Positions 8,724 through 21,250 of a stretch of DNA of 64,000 bases are shown piece after piece. Both the position numbers and the translations under genes were made by a program. Under the pieces are notes generated by a model. That model saw nothing but the letters and a program-made list of their open reading frames with translations. It had not been told where the DNA came from and did no database searches. Source of the stretch: Flammula alnicola (taxonomy: Eukaryota > Basidiomycota > Agaricomycetes > Agaricales > Strophariaceae); NCBI GenBank assembly GCA_015499995.1, contig JADNRV010000076.1, positions 62,001 to 126,000 on the forward strand, given 5' to 3'. Each line of letters opens with the position of its first letter. Position 1 is the stretch's first letter.

Positions 8724-11524
8724 GCGAGGAAGGAGGTGCCTTTTTTTGCCCTTCCCAGATATTCTTCATCCTGTTTCTACCGACATTCGCACATTTCTTC
8801 ATTCGAACAATCCTATACATAAAGTGCAATACATTGATTTTCATTTTAATTAGATAATGGATTCTTGGTATCCCTCGACCGTTTCTGAGTGCGGGAAAGT
8901 ACCGTAACAGAATTTGAGCCTTAGAGAATGCAGCGTTTTCAGTTTTGTTTTACGTGACTCGATGTACGACGACCTCCTCAATGCATAATACGGACCAATT
9001 TCCAGGTGCGGCTAGCAAGGTGATCTCTCGCGACACAACCAGAGTTCCGACACAACCAGAGTCCTCTAGGTCTATTTTAGGATGAAATCGTTCAGCGAGA
9101 ATGGGTTACTCCGAAGGCCATCTCGACTGTGTCTCTTAATTCGCCCACTTTATGTTTCGACAATGCTGAGAAGCTGGCGTGTTGATAGCGGCGGTAGATG
9201 CTGATGCTAGTGCCATTGTGGGTGAGATGCTCTCGAATTTCTGAGATTGACGAAATGTATGAACGAATCGGCTGCACGATGTCAACTAGCCGCACCTTAC
9301 CCTCTAAAGGGAAAGAGAACACAAAACAGATCACCCTTCACGGCCGCATAACTGTGGAACTGCCAGGTAGTCTGGGTCTCTAACGCGCGACCCGTAGAAA
9401 AAGAGGTTGCAAGAGAAACGGGCATGAATTTCGGGCGATATGGACGCCAACAAGCAAACGGTAAGCGCAGTGCGCGCACGCTGGTTGGCAGGAGCAGAGT
9501 GGAGCCCAGAAGCCTTACTGAAAAGACCATGAATTTCGGTTGGTGGAATCGAAGTTGCGAATAATCTCACTTGACACGCACGGTTCAGTACTAAGTATGC
9601 GAAGGACGGAAAAAATAAATTGGTTAGTTTACAAGGATGGTGGAGCACATAGCCGGCCGGGGTATGTAAGGAGGAGTTTATCATCACTGTTTATGGCATA
9701 TCATTAGTGAGTTTTAGCTCCAACAACACATGCTTGGTGTAGGAGTAACGCGGCCATGATACTGATACCGATCTCCCTCAGGCGGAGACTCGGCCCGGCG
9801 CTTCTAACCTGCATTGCATTAAATAACTTTGCTTGTCTTTATCCTTTCTTAACTTTTCTACTATAGTTTAACCTTCTACTATCTCCATATTCTACCACGA
9901 TGAGCTGGCGAGGTCGCTATATAGTTATAGTTACCTGAGTTGCTTATGTAACGTAGCCAGCCAATTTGATTCTCAATTCTCAATAACCAATAACATGGGC
10001 TCAGGGCAATGTATCTCCGCTATCTCCTTAGCACCTCCTGTTCTCGTTGATGAATCACCGTCGAGCAATGGATTTGTACAGATGCGTACCGAGGTCCAAT
10101 GAATTGCGTTCAAGAGATATTTCTAAGTTTAACGCATCAAAGAGATAGGCTTGGCAATACTTCTCAATCAAAAGAAGCGCCGGCCGTCACGCGTTCACGG
10201 ATAAGCTAGTGTCGATGGTTAGTGGACACTGCCAGATGGCACTGGATCTTCCGGACGACCAACTTGTATGATTGGCTCGAAGATGTAGATTAATACGAGG
10301 ACGTCGCAAGTTTGGGCAATTTGAAACGATGCTGACGTAGGGACGAGTAAACTCGCGCGCGATACCGAGTCGTGACGCACATGCATCAATTGTCGACCGG
10401 CCTCGAGGCTTCCAGCCAGCCTCGAGTTTGACATTGGTTCTATTCGAGAGGATTGTATTCGACGGCATTCGCCAGGGCCAGGGATTGACGAAAAGCTGGG
10501 ACGAGGGGGTCTAAGTACATACAATTATCGAGGGTCAGGCGTTGGCACAATGGCAATGTTGCGTCAGATAGACAGGGCAAGCTCAAGGCTTGTCCTTCTT
10601 AACGCGATGTACTGCCGCCTTCTCTTCTAAGTTCTAACATGAAGACGGGTTACAATCGCACCTGGTCTACTAATCGGAGTGGACGGTGATAAAGAAGAAT
10701 GCAGATCAGCAGCAGACGGTGCGCCCGTCTACAATCTGCTGGTATGTATCATAGCTTACGTGCAGTCCGCAAAACACCCTCTCAAATCTTGGTCTTGGCG
10801 TCCGTGAATGAATTCCGTGGACAACCACGCTTGTATCACTGTCGTAACCCATTGAGCCGCCATACCCCCCAAACCTTCCCCATTCCCAGCGCCATCCCAG
10901 GGGCCAGAACACTTGTCCTGAAACGTCGGATTCGGGTGGCGGGAGCCGAGCGTGACAGGAGCAGTCCCATTCGCCATGTCCAGCGGAGAAGTCACGGTCA
11001 TGTGTGGTGACGATATCCGTATGAAGGCGTGTCGTGCGGTGTCCCTTTGCGCCGTTCCATCATTTCCTGTGTCTTTCGGCAACGAGGAAGGGGGAAATAA
11101 AAAGAGTGGAAGACGGGTGGCTTACTCGCCGGGTCCCACGCACTCTGAGTGGGCCGCTGGGTAAACGTCGGCTGCCGCACGCTTCTCTAAGTCTGGGCTC
11201 TGCTTTTTTGTCCCACCTTGTCTCCCTTTCTCTCTGTTCTGTTTTCTTTCCCTTCTTCAACAAACCCCTCGCTCTCGAAACTAGAGAATAATTGGAATCA
11301 ATCCCGTCAACTATTCACCCGGGACCATCGGCTCTTAAAGCGGTTTTGGTATGTCATATATCGATCGATTCTCTCACGAAATTCTCACACTCACACCTGC
11401 TTCCTCCCACCCACCAGCCATCCACCACCTTGTCCTGCGCGTTACGCACGTTGAACACCTCGCCGGTCCTCCAAGTCCTCGCTCACAACCCCGCCAAGCT
11501 CTCCTCGCCTGATCAACAATCCCA
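8724..11524. other. Long stretch without a supported gene
   Basis: No reading frame shows domain, splice or codon signals I trust. CATGAATTTCGG occurs twice (about 9431 and 9529). The last 300 bp before 11525 are pyrimidine-rich (CT runs) and look like the promoter and leader of the next gene, with possible 5' UTR introns. Confidence 0.4.
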
Positions 11525-13728
11525 ATGGCAAACCCCCGCGACATGAGCTCGTCAACAGGCACACCGCGCGATAGAGATTCTTGGGTCAATGCATATGAGG
11601 AGGTGGACTTCGACGTTCCTCACTTCCGCGCTGGTGGAAGAACAGGCCGGGATGAGGAGAGGGAGGCGATGCTTCCTCCTTCTCCTGGATTACCCTCCGG
11701 CAGGCTCGGGTCAGCCGCTCTTGGTGATGATGGTGCTCGTAAGTCTTCTCATTCCCGCCCTTTGTTACATACTTGCGTTTCCTTTTATTCTTATCGTGAA
11801 TCACACTCTCGTCTATCGTTCGCCTCTTCCACGGCGGCTTTATCCGTTATATTCCCGGCGGCCTTATCTCTCCGTCTTTTCGCATGCTAACCTCTCCTTA
11901 CACAGCCTCTGCATCAAATCCCCCCTCTCAGCAACGCACCTTCCAACAAGGAGGCCCTCCAACTCCCCCCATACCACCCCGTATACCTGCCCAAGCGCGC
12001 ACTTACACGCGCACCTCGCCATCCCACTCGGCCTTGGATTTGACGCCTGTGCTCGTTCCTTCCGCACCACCGTCAGCAACACGACCACCATCAACTTCTC
12101 CTCCATCAGCATTTCCCGCGTCCACTTCCTTCGCCGCTTCTACTTCTTCGCCATCGAGCGCCTTCGGTATTGGCTCTGCATCCGCATCGTCTTCCTCCAA
12201 CTCTTCGAATACCCTTGGCAACACAGGAGCACCTCAAATCCCGTTGAACGTTAATCTCGGGATCGGCAGCGATCAGTTCATGACACCTTCCACGTTACAG
12301 TCGACGTCGGGATCGCCGGCCTCAACACCAGCAGGCGCAGGCTCAGGTTCAGCAACGGTCTCGTCACGCAGCCCCCGTTCATCGTCTTTCAAGTCATTTG
12401 CATCCTCGCCGCTTGCTACGTCGGCGCTACCGGCGCAATCAGGCCCTCCGTTCTTGGTATTGACGTCAAATGCACCCCATAATTTCGCGTCATCGATGAA
12501 CGCCAACGCCTCCACATCAGCCTCTTCTTCAACACCGAACCCTGTTTCGCATCAAACGGCCAAGACGCATCCCAGTATCCTACCTGCCGGAGGCCAGCCT
12601 CAAGCTAGACCCTCCGGTGCTTCTGCAGCTACAGCCCCTTCTCTTCCGGCATCCGGTTCAGCACCGTCACCAGCAGGCGTGACATCATCGTCCAACTCAA
12701 CCTCTACGTCTGGACCAGCACACTTTGGGACTTACCCCTCCTCGTCGTTCGCCCGTCCAGGCTCAAGAGGGAGCAACAAGTACATCCAATACATCGCTTC
12801 GGAAGAGAGCCGTGTCCTTGCCTCCGGCTCCGGTTCGTCGAGCCTTGGGTTCTCGGGTCTCCGAGGTGTAGGTAGTGGATCGATCAACGAACGCGGATCG
12901 CCGCCGATCAATGCGTCGAGCACCCTTCAATCGAATCTGCACATATCTGGATCGCGTGGCTCCATGATTCTCTACCGCATCTCCGCGAGCGAGGACGGGG
13001 CGTTGGCGATGCCCCCACCTGGCCTCTCGCACCTCAATAGGAACTCGACGTACTCGGTCTCGGGTGACTCGATCGTGTCGCTCGATGGAGACTCGAAGTA
13101 TCCTGTGGTGGGGTTGATGGGTACGCCGAAAGGTGGGACGCCGGGTACACCCGGTACGCCTGTTTTGTCCGCGTTTGGTATGCGCACACCGTCGGTTGGC
13201 GACCTCAACCGTCCACATGGCGGGCTAGTGGCGTATGCTTACGATCCGGACGAGGACGACGATGACGATGACGAAGATGACTGGTTGTACGATCTGGAAG
13301 TGGACGACATCGACATGAAGCTCCCGAACGACGGCAAGCTTTCTGCTTCGCTGTCGCGTCCTCCCTCTGGGATGCACTCCTCCAATACTTCCTCCTCCTC
13401 TGGACCGACGAAAGGTCCCTCGCCCAATGGGAAAGCCACCGCGCCGGTCGTCCCAGTGAGGACTAGACAGCGATCCAACTCGATCTCGTGGCGTGGCTTC
13501 ACGAACCTGTCGACACTCGTGGTGCTCATCACGGGCCTCTTGTGCTTGTTCATCTTGCTCCCGATCACGAAGGCGTATTCGGACAATGGGGTGTCGACGA
13601 AGATTTTGGGGAATACAAGGATTAATGCCACGGGACAGGCTGTCGCGGACTCGGGCAATAATGCGAGGGGGTTGGCTATGGATAAGAGGTGGATGGAGTT
13701 GGAGTTTGCGAGGGATGGCGACGCGTGA
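11525..13728 (+). CDS. Ser/Pro-rich single-pass membrane protein, Kre6/Skn1-like N-terminal region only (2 exons)
   Basis: Exons 11525..11738 and 11906..13728 (GTAAGT..ACACAG) give 678 aa. Residues 1-590 are low-complexity Ser/Pro/Ala-rich, with GTPGTP repeats and an acidic run of Asp/Glu (about residues 520-532). A basic RQRSNSISWRG precedes one membrane helix (about 607-627), followed by a short tail with GNTRINATGQ. That order, long disordered cytosolic part, WRG, helix, then N-A-T-G-Q, resembles the N-terminal part of fungal Kre6/Skn1 beta-1,6-glucan synthesis proteins (type II, ER/Golgi). The GH16-like luminal domain that should follow is absent: the ORF stops after 50 residues and no such domain follows downstream. 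It is either a truncated paralogue or an unrelated protein with a similar anchor. The frame is open and GC-rich in third positions, so it is probably expressed. Confidence 0.7.
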
Positions 13729-15044
13729 GCAGTGGTGTTGGCAAGGAGGAAGTGGGTGCAGGGGGGGCCAGGTGGGGTAGGTGGAGGTGTGGTGGAGAAA
13801 AGTGCGTTCGTGTGAAAGGGTCGTCGGATTTGAGTCGTTGGTAGGCCGCGGATCGGATTCTTTTTGAGGAGTGTAGAGCATGGTTGAAGGTTGTTTTATT
13901 TTTTTTGTAAGTCTTCCATTATCTTTCCCTGCGTTGTTGGGCTGTGTGGTCTCCGTTGGCGCTCTCTTTCTCTTCACTTTTCGTTTATTCCTCCCTTATT
14001 CCGCATTTCCCTATTTGCTTTCTTTCGCGATGTTTTCTGGTCGAACCTCGTACTGATCCTACTACTATTCCATAGGACCCTTCCGCTAACTGATTGCCTC
14101 CCATCTTACGTTTGGAATTCGTTGATTCTTCTTGATCGTGGCGGAGGCACATGGTGGTCATGCACATTCTAGTTCTCGGGTTTTGGAGCAGAGTGCTTGC
14201 TGCTCCGAGTTCGAGGTGCATTTATCCCGAATGTTATCTTCGTCATGATCGCCTCTCATCGCGCTACTCAGGACGTTCATGTGCATAAATGTTTCGCCTA
14301 TCAGTAAATCGCGCCGTTCATATACCCTCCATCGATTCTCGACAACGGCCGTCTCGTCCCGACGCACCACCGTGACGATCTAGCGTGTTTTTGTCAACGC
14401 ATACCTTGCCCATTCATGGACCAGATATCCGTATACCATATCTCGCTGTACTATGCGAACGCTATACCCTCCATGCCGGATTATCACCATGCCACGTCAT
14501 AACGAACGGCTGTCCTTACCAGCGGGCATGTCGCAAAATCTTCCGGACTTATCCCTCTCGCCTCGATTTGTCTCTTGTTTGCATATTTTAATGAAGACTT
14601 CCCAGCAATATCTATCATCTAAATCATTGGATGCAGGATTCGCATTAATCACAGGACTTTTTTTTAGGTTTCATGGACTAGATTGCATATACCTTGGTAT
14701 CTCTTTCTTCGACCCTTTTTTCACCGTAACTTCCGCTCTTTACCTTCTTTCTTTCCCTTATTATCATTATACCACAAATCACGATTCACCATCCGAAGTT
14801 GGACAATCTTATTACCACTACAACTACGCTGCTATTCGGACTCTTATCTCCCGCTTTCTACTACGTCGTATTTTAGGAATGATCATTTCATACACATCCA
14901 CATACTGCTGTGCATTTCTCTACTATTTGGACGATTTTATGGTTTCTCATACGAGTTGAATATACAATGGGTTCTTATTCGGTTTTGTTGCTTGGGATAT
15001 AATATAATATTTCCGTTTGTCCCCACATTTGGTATCTGGTCATA
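13729..15044. other. 3' flank, pyrimidine-rich, no gene supported
   Basis: T- and CT-rich sequence with long chance frames. A 168-aa plus-strand frame (14453..14959) has no domain, skewed Tyr/Ser/Leu content and no splice context. Confidence 0.4.
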
Positions 15045-15679
15045 TTCTCGAACGCTCTGAGAAAGTGAGAATAGGGGGTCGTGTAGTCCTTGTCTTCGGC
15101 GTGGAGGATGCCGGATTGAAGATCGAAGGCGGCTTGAACGGTCGGCGGGCAGTAGATCGAGTTGGCGGCTGTGAGTGAGGATGTAAGAGCGGCCTAAGTT
15201 AGTGAGGAGTTAGAGCCTTGGTTTTGAGAGGAGAAATGTGGATGCACCTTGGATTTTGCGAGATTGCCGATCCCTCAATAGACGCAACTTTCGAGGAGCT
15301 GTAGCTCCGTGACGATGGAGGGTGTCGATGAGGGCAAGTGCGGCGCCTTATTGGCGTAATTCAAGTTATCTGTACAAATTATAAGTATCCCACATTGAGA
15401 CGGAAATGTGGAAGGAAGAATGACACATAGAGAGGACATGGTACGTACAGGCCAACGAGTCGCGTCTCGAGACTATGATGGAGGAATATCCGCTTCTCAC
15501 TCTTCGCGCAGGCGATGTTGTCCGTTAGGGTCTTGATCTGCACCTTTTGGCTGCCTGCGATTGCGTTGAAGTAACCTAAGTAGAGGGTTTGTACTACAAG
15601 CAAGCCATGTCAAAAGGGGAAATACATCGGAAAGTAGACAAGATAACGCACTGAGTTTGGTGGTCTTGGCTTTCGCCAT
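15045..15679 (-). pseudogene. 26S proteasome subunit RPN6 (PSMD11) fragment, broken
   Basis: From the minus-strand ATG at 15679, MAKAKTTKL and, after an intron, [67 protein letters not shown] and [13 protein letters not shown] follow in the order of the RPN6 N-terminal helical repeats. RPN6 is a scaffold of the proteasome lid. Breaks are visible: the second family block is shortened (the segment between IDTL and IVTE is gone), VYRGIGNL reads VY-stop-GIGNL (TGA at 15275..15277, one C-to-T step from CGA), and homology ends near 15045, long before the PCI domain. Introns are kept, so this is a DNA-level partial copy, not a retrocopy. A full gene should exist elsewhere. Confidence 0.8.
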
Positions 15680-16242
15680 TGAGGACAAAGCCCTCGGTTG
15701 CGCGACGAATGTCCGCTCAGTCCTGTGCATTCCTACTTCTGGTCAGTGATGCCCGGGGTGTAGGGCATCGTCCCGCTCCTTCTGCCAGCTCGTTGTGGAC
15801 GATGCCCTCGTCAATCGTGGTTTTCGTTTGTTTCGCCTTGTTCTTTGCGTTTAAGCGCCCCCTTTGGCCTATTTGGGCGCTTGTCTCGGCTCAACATCGG
15901 TCGATTCGTTCCGTTCCCTCCGCCTGCTCGGGCGTCGTCGATCGTGGCTCGTCGGCAGTCGGGGCGGCTCGCCGAGGCTTGGCCTGCTTGGCCTGCTTGT
16001 CTCCTGCTGATCAGTGTGACTTCTGCGTACTTACACGGCTAAAATGTCTTCTTCATACGTCGCAGATAAGTATACTTCGTGATGGTCCACAACCCAGCTC
16101 CTCGTGTAATCCTCGGTGCCAGTAGGTCGGCGCCAATCAGAATATTTGGTGTTGTTGATCAATAGCCTCCAGTTTGCGATCGCAGGTTTGAAACCAAATT
16201 TATCCTTTGTCTTCAAACCACATTCTCGAGGGAAGGTTTCGA
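15680..16242. other. No supported gene
   Basis: Spacer between the RPN6 remnant and the MYND gene; presumably holds the MYND gene promoter. Confidence 0.4.
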
Positions 16243-17690
16243 ATGTCCCTTCTCAGTATCCGACAGGCCTTTGAATCGTATTCCGGTAAAAGCGATGGTG
16301 GACTGACCGTGACACAAGAAATGAGGGACATCCTCGCACAGCCTGGTTTTATAAAGCTGAAGAACGGCGGGCAGAGGCTTCGTGACCTATACGTTCATCG
16401 TGCGTGCATGTGTTCGAGATCTATCATTCAACTCAGCTAATATTTGCGTAGAAAGCATGAGCTTCCAAGCTATGAGACTCTCTCCTTTTGGCTTGTGCTG
16501 CTACGTTGGCAAAATAGACATGGTCCGACAGGTCCGTGCAATACAATCTATTTCACCTTTCATGAATCCCTACCAATTTTCTAGGAAATCGAGGCTGGGA
16601 GAGCGCCAGATCTCGAAGGCACCGAAACTCCATTTGAGTTTGGCTACGCCACCCTCGTCGTCGCAGGGGCTCAGCGAGTCCAGCCCGACGGAACCACGAA
16701 GCATATGGACGTCCTCAAATATCTCATATCCTGCGGTCTCCCCGTCGACGTCCCGGACATAGCTGGCCTTACTGCTCTTTACCACGCCGTTTCCGGCCCC
16801 TCTCTCCAACTCGCTCTCGCTCGGGACCTCTTGGCAGCCGGCGCAGACGTGAATTACCAAAGCCGTTACGGAGAGGTGCCTCTCTTTGGCGCGTTTCTGA
16901 AGAGCCATCTGGCTGGAATTGACCTGCTCATGGAATTCGGTGCTGATTTAGACATTAAGGAGGCGGATGGGGTGACGCCGAGAACATCGATGCTGTCGTT
17001 TGGCCCACAGATCACTGCGACTGTGCAGAAGTGGGTCAGGAGAAGGGCGGGAGAGGAGGCGCCGCGGGTTGAGAAGCGGTGTGATTACTGCGGACGGATG
17101 GATGCGCCGTTGAAGAATTGCAGCAAGTGCCATGTTGCGCGATACTGCTCTGTAGAATGTCAACGTACGTCTACTCGTTTCTTCATCCCCTCCTTAGATT
17201 ACCGACACGACATGCACCAGGCAAAGCATGGTCTGAGCACAAAAAGACATGCCAGTCCTTCTCCACCTCCAACACACTCACTTTCAAGCCCTTCTACGAG
17301 CACGGGGGCTCCATCATACCCACCAAAGAGCTCCAAAACAAGTTCTTTGGGGTCAACACCCCCACGCCCGAGACGCACCACCGCTCAGCCCATACACCCA
17401 AGCGGATCGACTCGAAGTCCAAGAACCTCGTTATCAAGGTGCAGGTTCCGTACGACATGGTAACGAACAAGCCAACGCCGGGCGCGGGGCCGTTCTTCGT
17501 GTATACCAAGAAGAGGGACTTCGTGTGTCAGATTCATAGACATGATGGGCCTACGGCCTATGACCAGCTGGCACAGATCATCGTAGCGAAAGGTGTTGGC
17601 GGCTCCAAGGCCTACTTCGCGGCGGAGTTGAAGAGCAAGGACGAGCTTACTGTGAAAATTTCTGAAGTCCTGGCTGAGCAGCCGTTCTAG
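16243..17690 (+). CDS. Ankyrin-repeat protein with MYND zinc finger (4 exons)
   Basis: Exons 16243..16399, 16452..16531, 16585..17164 and 17221..17690 join in frame to 428 aa. After a short N-terminal part come ankyrin-like repeats (EIEAGRAPDLEGTETPF, LKYLISCGLPVDVPD, DLLAAGADVNYQSRYG, LLMEFGADLDIKEADG), then a MYND zinc finger CDYCGRM...KNCSKCHVARYCSVECQ...WSEHKKTC with all eight Cys/His ligands; an intron interrupts it after the sixth ligand region. The C-terminal 150 residues have no known fold. This is a common, much duplicated agaricomycete family; MYND fingers bind proline-rich peptides, and the role of these proteins is unknown. No break is seen. Confidence 0.85.
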
Positions 17691-18275
17691 GATGTCCGTC
17701 GCATTCATGTTTTGTCTCCCCTCCTGTAGCAATATTTGTAGTACCAGAATTTTTGGGTTATGGGCCTTTTTTTTTTGACCATAGGGTGGCGTCCCTAGGG
17801 CTAGGGATATAGGGACGGCTACAAAGTTGTAAAAGCGTGCCATATGCTTTGCTTGAAGCTGTAATCTAATCGCCCTGCCCGATCTCACTACTACAGCGGG
17901 GTTGTAGAAGAGAATAGGAATTCCTTAATTTGGGTACCACCAAAGGTACCTCCTCGTAGGAGGGTAGATCGGCGTCCAATACCTCATCACGATACATTCG
18001 AGGCTACCACGTAAATGTAATTCTGGAAGGACCAGATATTTTTTATTTTCCCCGCGGAGGGGCTGAGGGCGAGCTCAATGGTATGTATATATATATAAAG
18101 TCCAAGTGGTCGACATGGCAAGAAGGGAGGAGAGCATATAGCTATAACAAGTATAAAAAAAGCGACGAATGCTACTTCGTTTGCATCAGAAGGCCGAACT
18201 AATAAAGAATAAGACACATAAAGACTCACCTAATGTACTCTCTCGTCCTGGCTTAAGAACGCGGCGGCCATACGT
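17691..18275. other. 3' flank, no gene supported
   Basis: AT-rich with a TATATATATA run near 18088; no gene recognised. Confidence 0.4.
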
Positions 18276-18512
18276 TCAGTGTTCACTTCCGTCGAGGATG
18301 CGATTCGTGGCCACTCGCCACAACTTGAGCTTCTCCTTCCACACCGATGACTTGAAGAGCTTCAGATTTCCCGAACGGAGCTCAGATAACCGCTGCTTGT
18401 AAAAGTCCTCCGCACGCGGCAGCCACTGATCGCCTGCTAAGCCCATACCCATCCAAGTCATCTGCTTCGGCCACTCTACACTGAGACGTCCACGTTCAGA
18501 GTTTCTGGACAG
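18276..18512 (-). CDS. Unrecognised minus-strand coding segment (3' end)
   Basis: A minus-strand frame of about 75 codons contains WPKQMTWMGMGLAGDQWL and a basic, Leu-rich helix-like stretch ending at the stop at 18276. Composition is protein-like (Trp, charged helix), but no start or upstream exon was found; upstream sequence turns AT-rich. Family unknown. Confidence 0.25.
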   Translation of the reverse strand: MSRNSERGRLSVEWPKQMTWMGMGLAGDQWLPRAEDFYKQRLSELRSGNLKLFKSSVWKEKLKLWRVATNRILDGSEH

Positions 18513-19190
18513 AGTGATGATACGGGCTGATCATATAATGAATAAGTTTACAATAGTAGTAAAAGTTTATAAATTCCATACTTCTGTGTTTGTCCAAGAC
18601 TGGAACAAGCCAGGATGCAATAGATGGGGTATATACATCTGCAGGTTGAACAGAGCTATATAGTTGCTCTACGTCAATTTCTTGACTTGGGGTGGGTGTC
18701 ATGGTTTGATCTTCAGACATCTGTGAATGTTTTTTAAGAAGGAAGATTAGTTTTGTGTTTTTATAAATAGTATCTTTAGAATGATAGATAGAATGGGGGC
18801 TAGTCCAGATTTATCAGTAGTCCATAACTACTGATTCTTTGACTAGCAATCTCCATCAAAAGAAATGCAATGTGAGGGATAAAGGGTAAGCCACCCCAAC
18901 AAAAACCCATCTTTTTATACCTAGAATCAGAAACACATGTCAGCATGATCATGTTATCTATTAATAAGCTAAAAGACTCTATATTACTCAGCTATACTCC
19001 CCATTACTAATAACCATTACCAACAATCAATGATTCATAATAAAAAACTCTCACATTACTCAGCCATATAATCATATGACTACATAAAAATTACACATCA
19101 ACCAATTAGTAATCCCTAAACTAATCATCATTACATCATATTATGACAAATAATAACATCAGCTGACTAAATACTGCACACTACATAATA

Positions 19191-19335
19191 TACAATTAGT
19201 AAAAGGATCACCAATCACCCTCATATGACAAACTGCTGATAAATAAAATATCACACCATTATACATAATTAGTAAAAGGATCACCAATCATTCTCATATG
19301 ACAAATCTCTGATGAATAAGGTATCAAATCATTGA
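19191..19335. repeat. ~72-bp direct repeat, two copies
   Basis: AATTAGTAAAAGGATCACCA followed by ATCA(C/T)(C/T)CTCATATGACAAA occurs at about 19194 and 19267; the copies are adjacent and differ at a few bases. Confidence 0.8.
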
Positions 19336-19752
19336 TGACTAAAACAAGGTCTTAGAAACATATAAATACCACTGGGACTTTGGTCAGAAAGCCATACCAT
19401 CTCCACTACCATACCTACTCTACACCTCACAACCTCCCCCAAGGGACTGAAGAAGCACAAGAAGTGCAGAAATAGGCAAGAGCACCTATATCCCTAGTGA
19501 GTTCTTACATAATTTTACACTTTCTTGTGCACCACATTCCTTTCTTCTACTTTTCAATCATGGCTTTCTACTGCCCCCCTTCATTTGAAGCTTCAGCTTT
19601 CCCCAAATTCATTTGAGGAAAATCTACTATAACCTTACATCATTGCAGTTGCTCTGAAGGAGTGACCTTAGTCCTATACATCTCTCCCCAGAGACTGATC
19701 CTTCTTTCTTTAAAAACAACTCTACTGTTTCTATATTTCTTCAAACTTTTAT

Positions 19753-19815
19753 ATCTCCCTCTCTATCTCTCTCTCTTTCTTCTCTCTCTCTCCATCCCTT
19801 TCCTCCCCCCCTCTC
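19753..19815 (+). repeat. CT-rich tract
   Basis: Imperfect (CT)n run, with short CTCTCTCTC blocks. Confidence 0.85.
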
Positions 19816-19965
19816 TGTCTCTGTTGCATCCCATGGGTTATCACACAATCTCCACCTATAGAGCCCTTGTGCCTATAGTCTCTTGGTATTTCATGATTCA
19901 TGATTACCAAAAGAATGTACTGAATAGACCTCTATGGCTTTCATGTAAAGTGGGTCTCGGAAAGC

Positions 19966-20707
19966 ATGCGACCCTTCAGCATTGTTGAGGATAGAGGTTT
20001 CAATGCCTTAATGAAAACTGGACGTCCTGGATATTACATACCTTCACGTCATACTGTGGCCAGAGACGTCAAGCATGTCTTCAGAAAGACCCGCGAACGC
20101 ATCGCAAAATTACTGCAAGTAAGTCATTTTAGTCGAGATAATGCTAAAGAGGGAGCTAAAAGCACTTACGGTGTAGGAATATGATGGCACACTGAGTTTT
20201 GGCACTGATGCCTGGACGTCACCTAATAACAAGGCGTACGTAGCGATCACAGTTCATTTCGAGCAGGACGGAGTCCCGATCTGCCTTCTTCTTGACATTG
20301 TTGATGTTCCACGATCGCATACTGGCGTTAACCTGGCAGCGGCATTTGCGCAAGTCCTGGACGACTTCGGAATCGGAGATAAAGTTAGTGGTATTCAATT
20401 GTGGGGAAAGATTCATGCTCACTTCAAGTTGACCAGATCCTTAGTGTAACCTGTGATAATGCGTCTGCAAATAACGCTATGATCGACCATCTCGCCACCC
20501 TCCTTGCTGAATTTCCTGGATCAGCAAACCAAACGCGCTGTTTTACGCACATTCTCAACCTCGTTGCCAAATGCATAATGAGGCAATTTGACGCACCAAA
20601 GTCCAAGAGAACGGAGAAAGGCAAGGACCGCGATGACCTTGATGGCGCAGCGGCAGCACTTGAAGCTCTGGCCAACGAGCTTGAGGATGATGGAGAGAGC
20701 GATAAAG
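19966..20707 (+). mobile_element. hAT-family transposase fragment
   Basis: Exons 19966..20118, 20177..20383 and 20437..20707 read in frame as the middle of a hAT (Ac-like) transposase: RPFSIVEDRGFNALM, then SFGTDAWTSPNNKAYVAIT, LDIVDVPRSHTGVNLA, and SVTCDNASANNAMIDHL with CFTHILNLVAKCI. The first Asp of the RNase H-like catalytic site is in the TDAWTS motif and the second in the CDNASANN motif. The third exon ends at a GGTGAG donor. The following intron runs into an antisense MULE-like fragment, and the C-terminal dimerisation domain is missing. No terminal inverted repeats were found. Coding part is undamaged in frame but truncated. Confidence 0.8.
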
Positions 20708-20715
20708 GTGAGCCT

Positions 20716-21250
20716 ACATTATGAAGGTAATTGTGTTTGAGCTGCCTCCAGAAATTCTCGACGGCCATGGTTGTGTGCAAACGAGAGATGCGACTCGATG
20801 AAGTACTGTGTGCCCACAGCTTCCACATTTTAGGAGAATACCAGGATGACCAAAGATACCCCCAAGCTTCGCGAAGACCACGGGCTTTGCTGCAGAAACT
20901 GTACATGTCATATACCGTCTGTCGTCGGATCTCTTCTTTAGTCAGCTTCCCATCACGCTCGGGGAGTAAATGCTGTTGGCAGAAATGTCTGGTAAAAAGA
21001 CGCAAGATAGCTTTGCGATGTGGGGCTGGACAAAAGACGTAGTCTGGATCACGAGAGAGGGTCTCTCCCTCCTCGAACATCCAAGATGGGCCGTCTTCGT
21101 ATTATCGTTGTCGAGAAAATTCTTGACCTGGTCTTGAATATTTCCTTCATTGTCATCTTCCGATTCCGATACATTTCCATCCAAATCACTGGCCGGAAAT
21201 CACCGTGCTTATGTGGTTGCGAAGGATCTGCTGGGTCAATAGCGTTCACT
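20716..21250 (-). mobile_element. MULE-like (Mutator) transposase fragment, antisense to the hAT element
   Basis: The minus strand encodes PDYVFCPAPHRKAILRLF, TRHFCQQHLLPERDG, GYLWSSWYSPKMWKLWA and SRLHTTMAVENFWRQLKH, blocks I know from agaricomycete MULE/SWIM-type transposon proteins. The fragment ends abruptly at about 20716-20725, within the broken hAT intron. Upstream coding fades near 21080-21250. It was probably inserted into, or joined to, the hAT copy. Confidence 0.65.

Larger units (their letters stand above)
18720..19965. other. AT-rich block flanking the hAT element
   Basis: Base composition drops sharply compared with both sides. It holds a ~72-bp direct repeat and a pyrimidine tract listed separately, and no gene. 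It may be non-coding 5' sequence of the hAT element. Confidence 0.4.

Noticed and set aside
9331..9687. 118-codon minus-strand frame
   Set aside because: No start context, no motif, overlapped by other frames of similar length.
10187..10524. Possible F-box/LRR scrap on the minus strand (SNCPNLRR)
   Set aside because: One short motif only; no Leu-rich spacing around it.
12763..13977. Long minus-strand frames (151 and 250 codons)
   Set aside because: Antisense shadows of the Ser/Pro-rich membrane-protein gene; Arg-rich as expected for shadows of GC-rich coding DNA.
14453..14959. 168-codon plus-strand frame
   Set aside because: Composition driven by T-rich DNA, no domain, overlapping second frame equally long; read as 3' flank.
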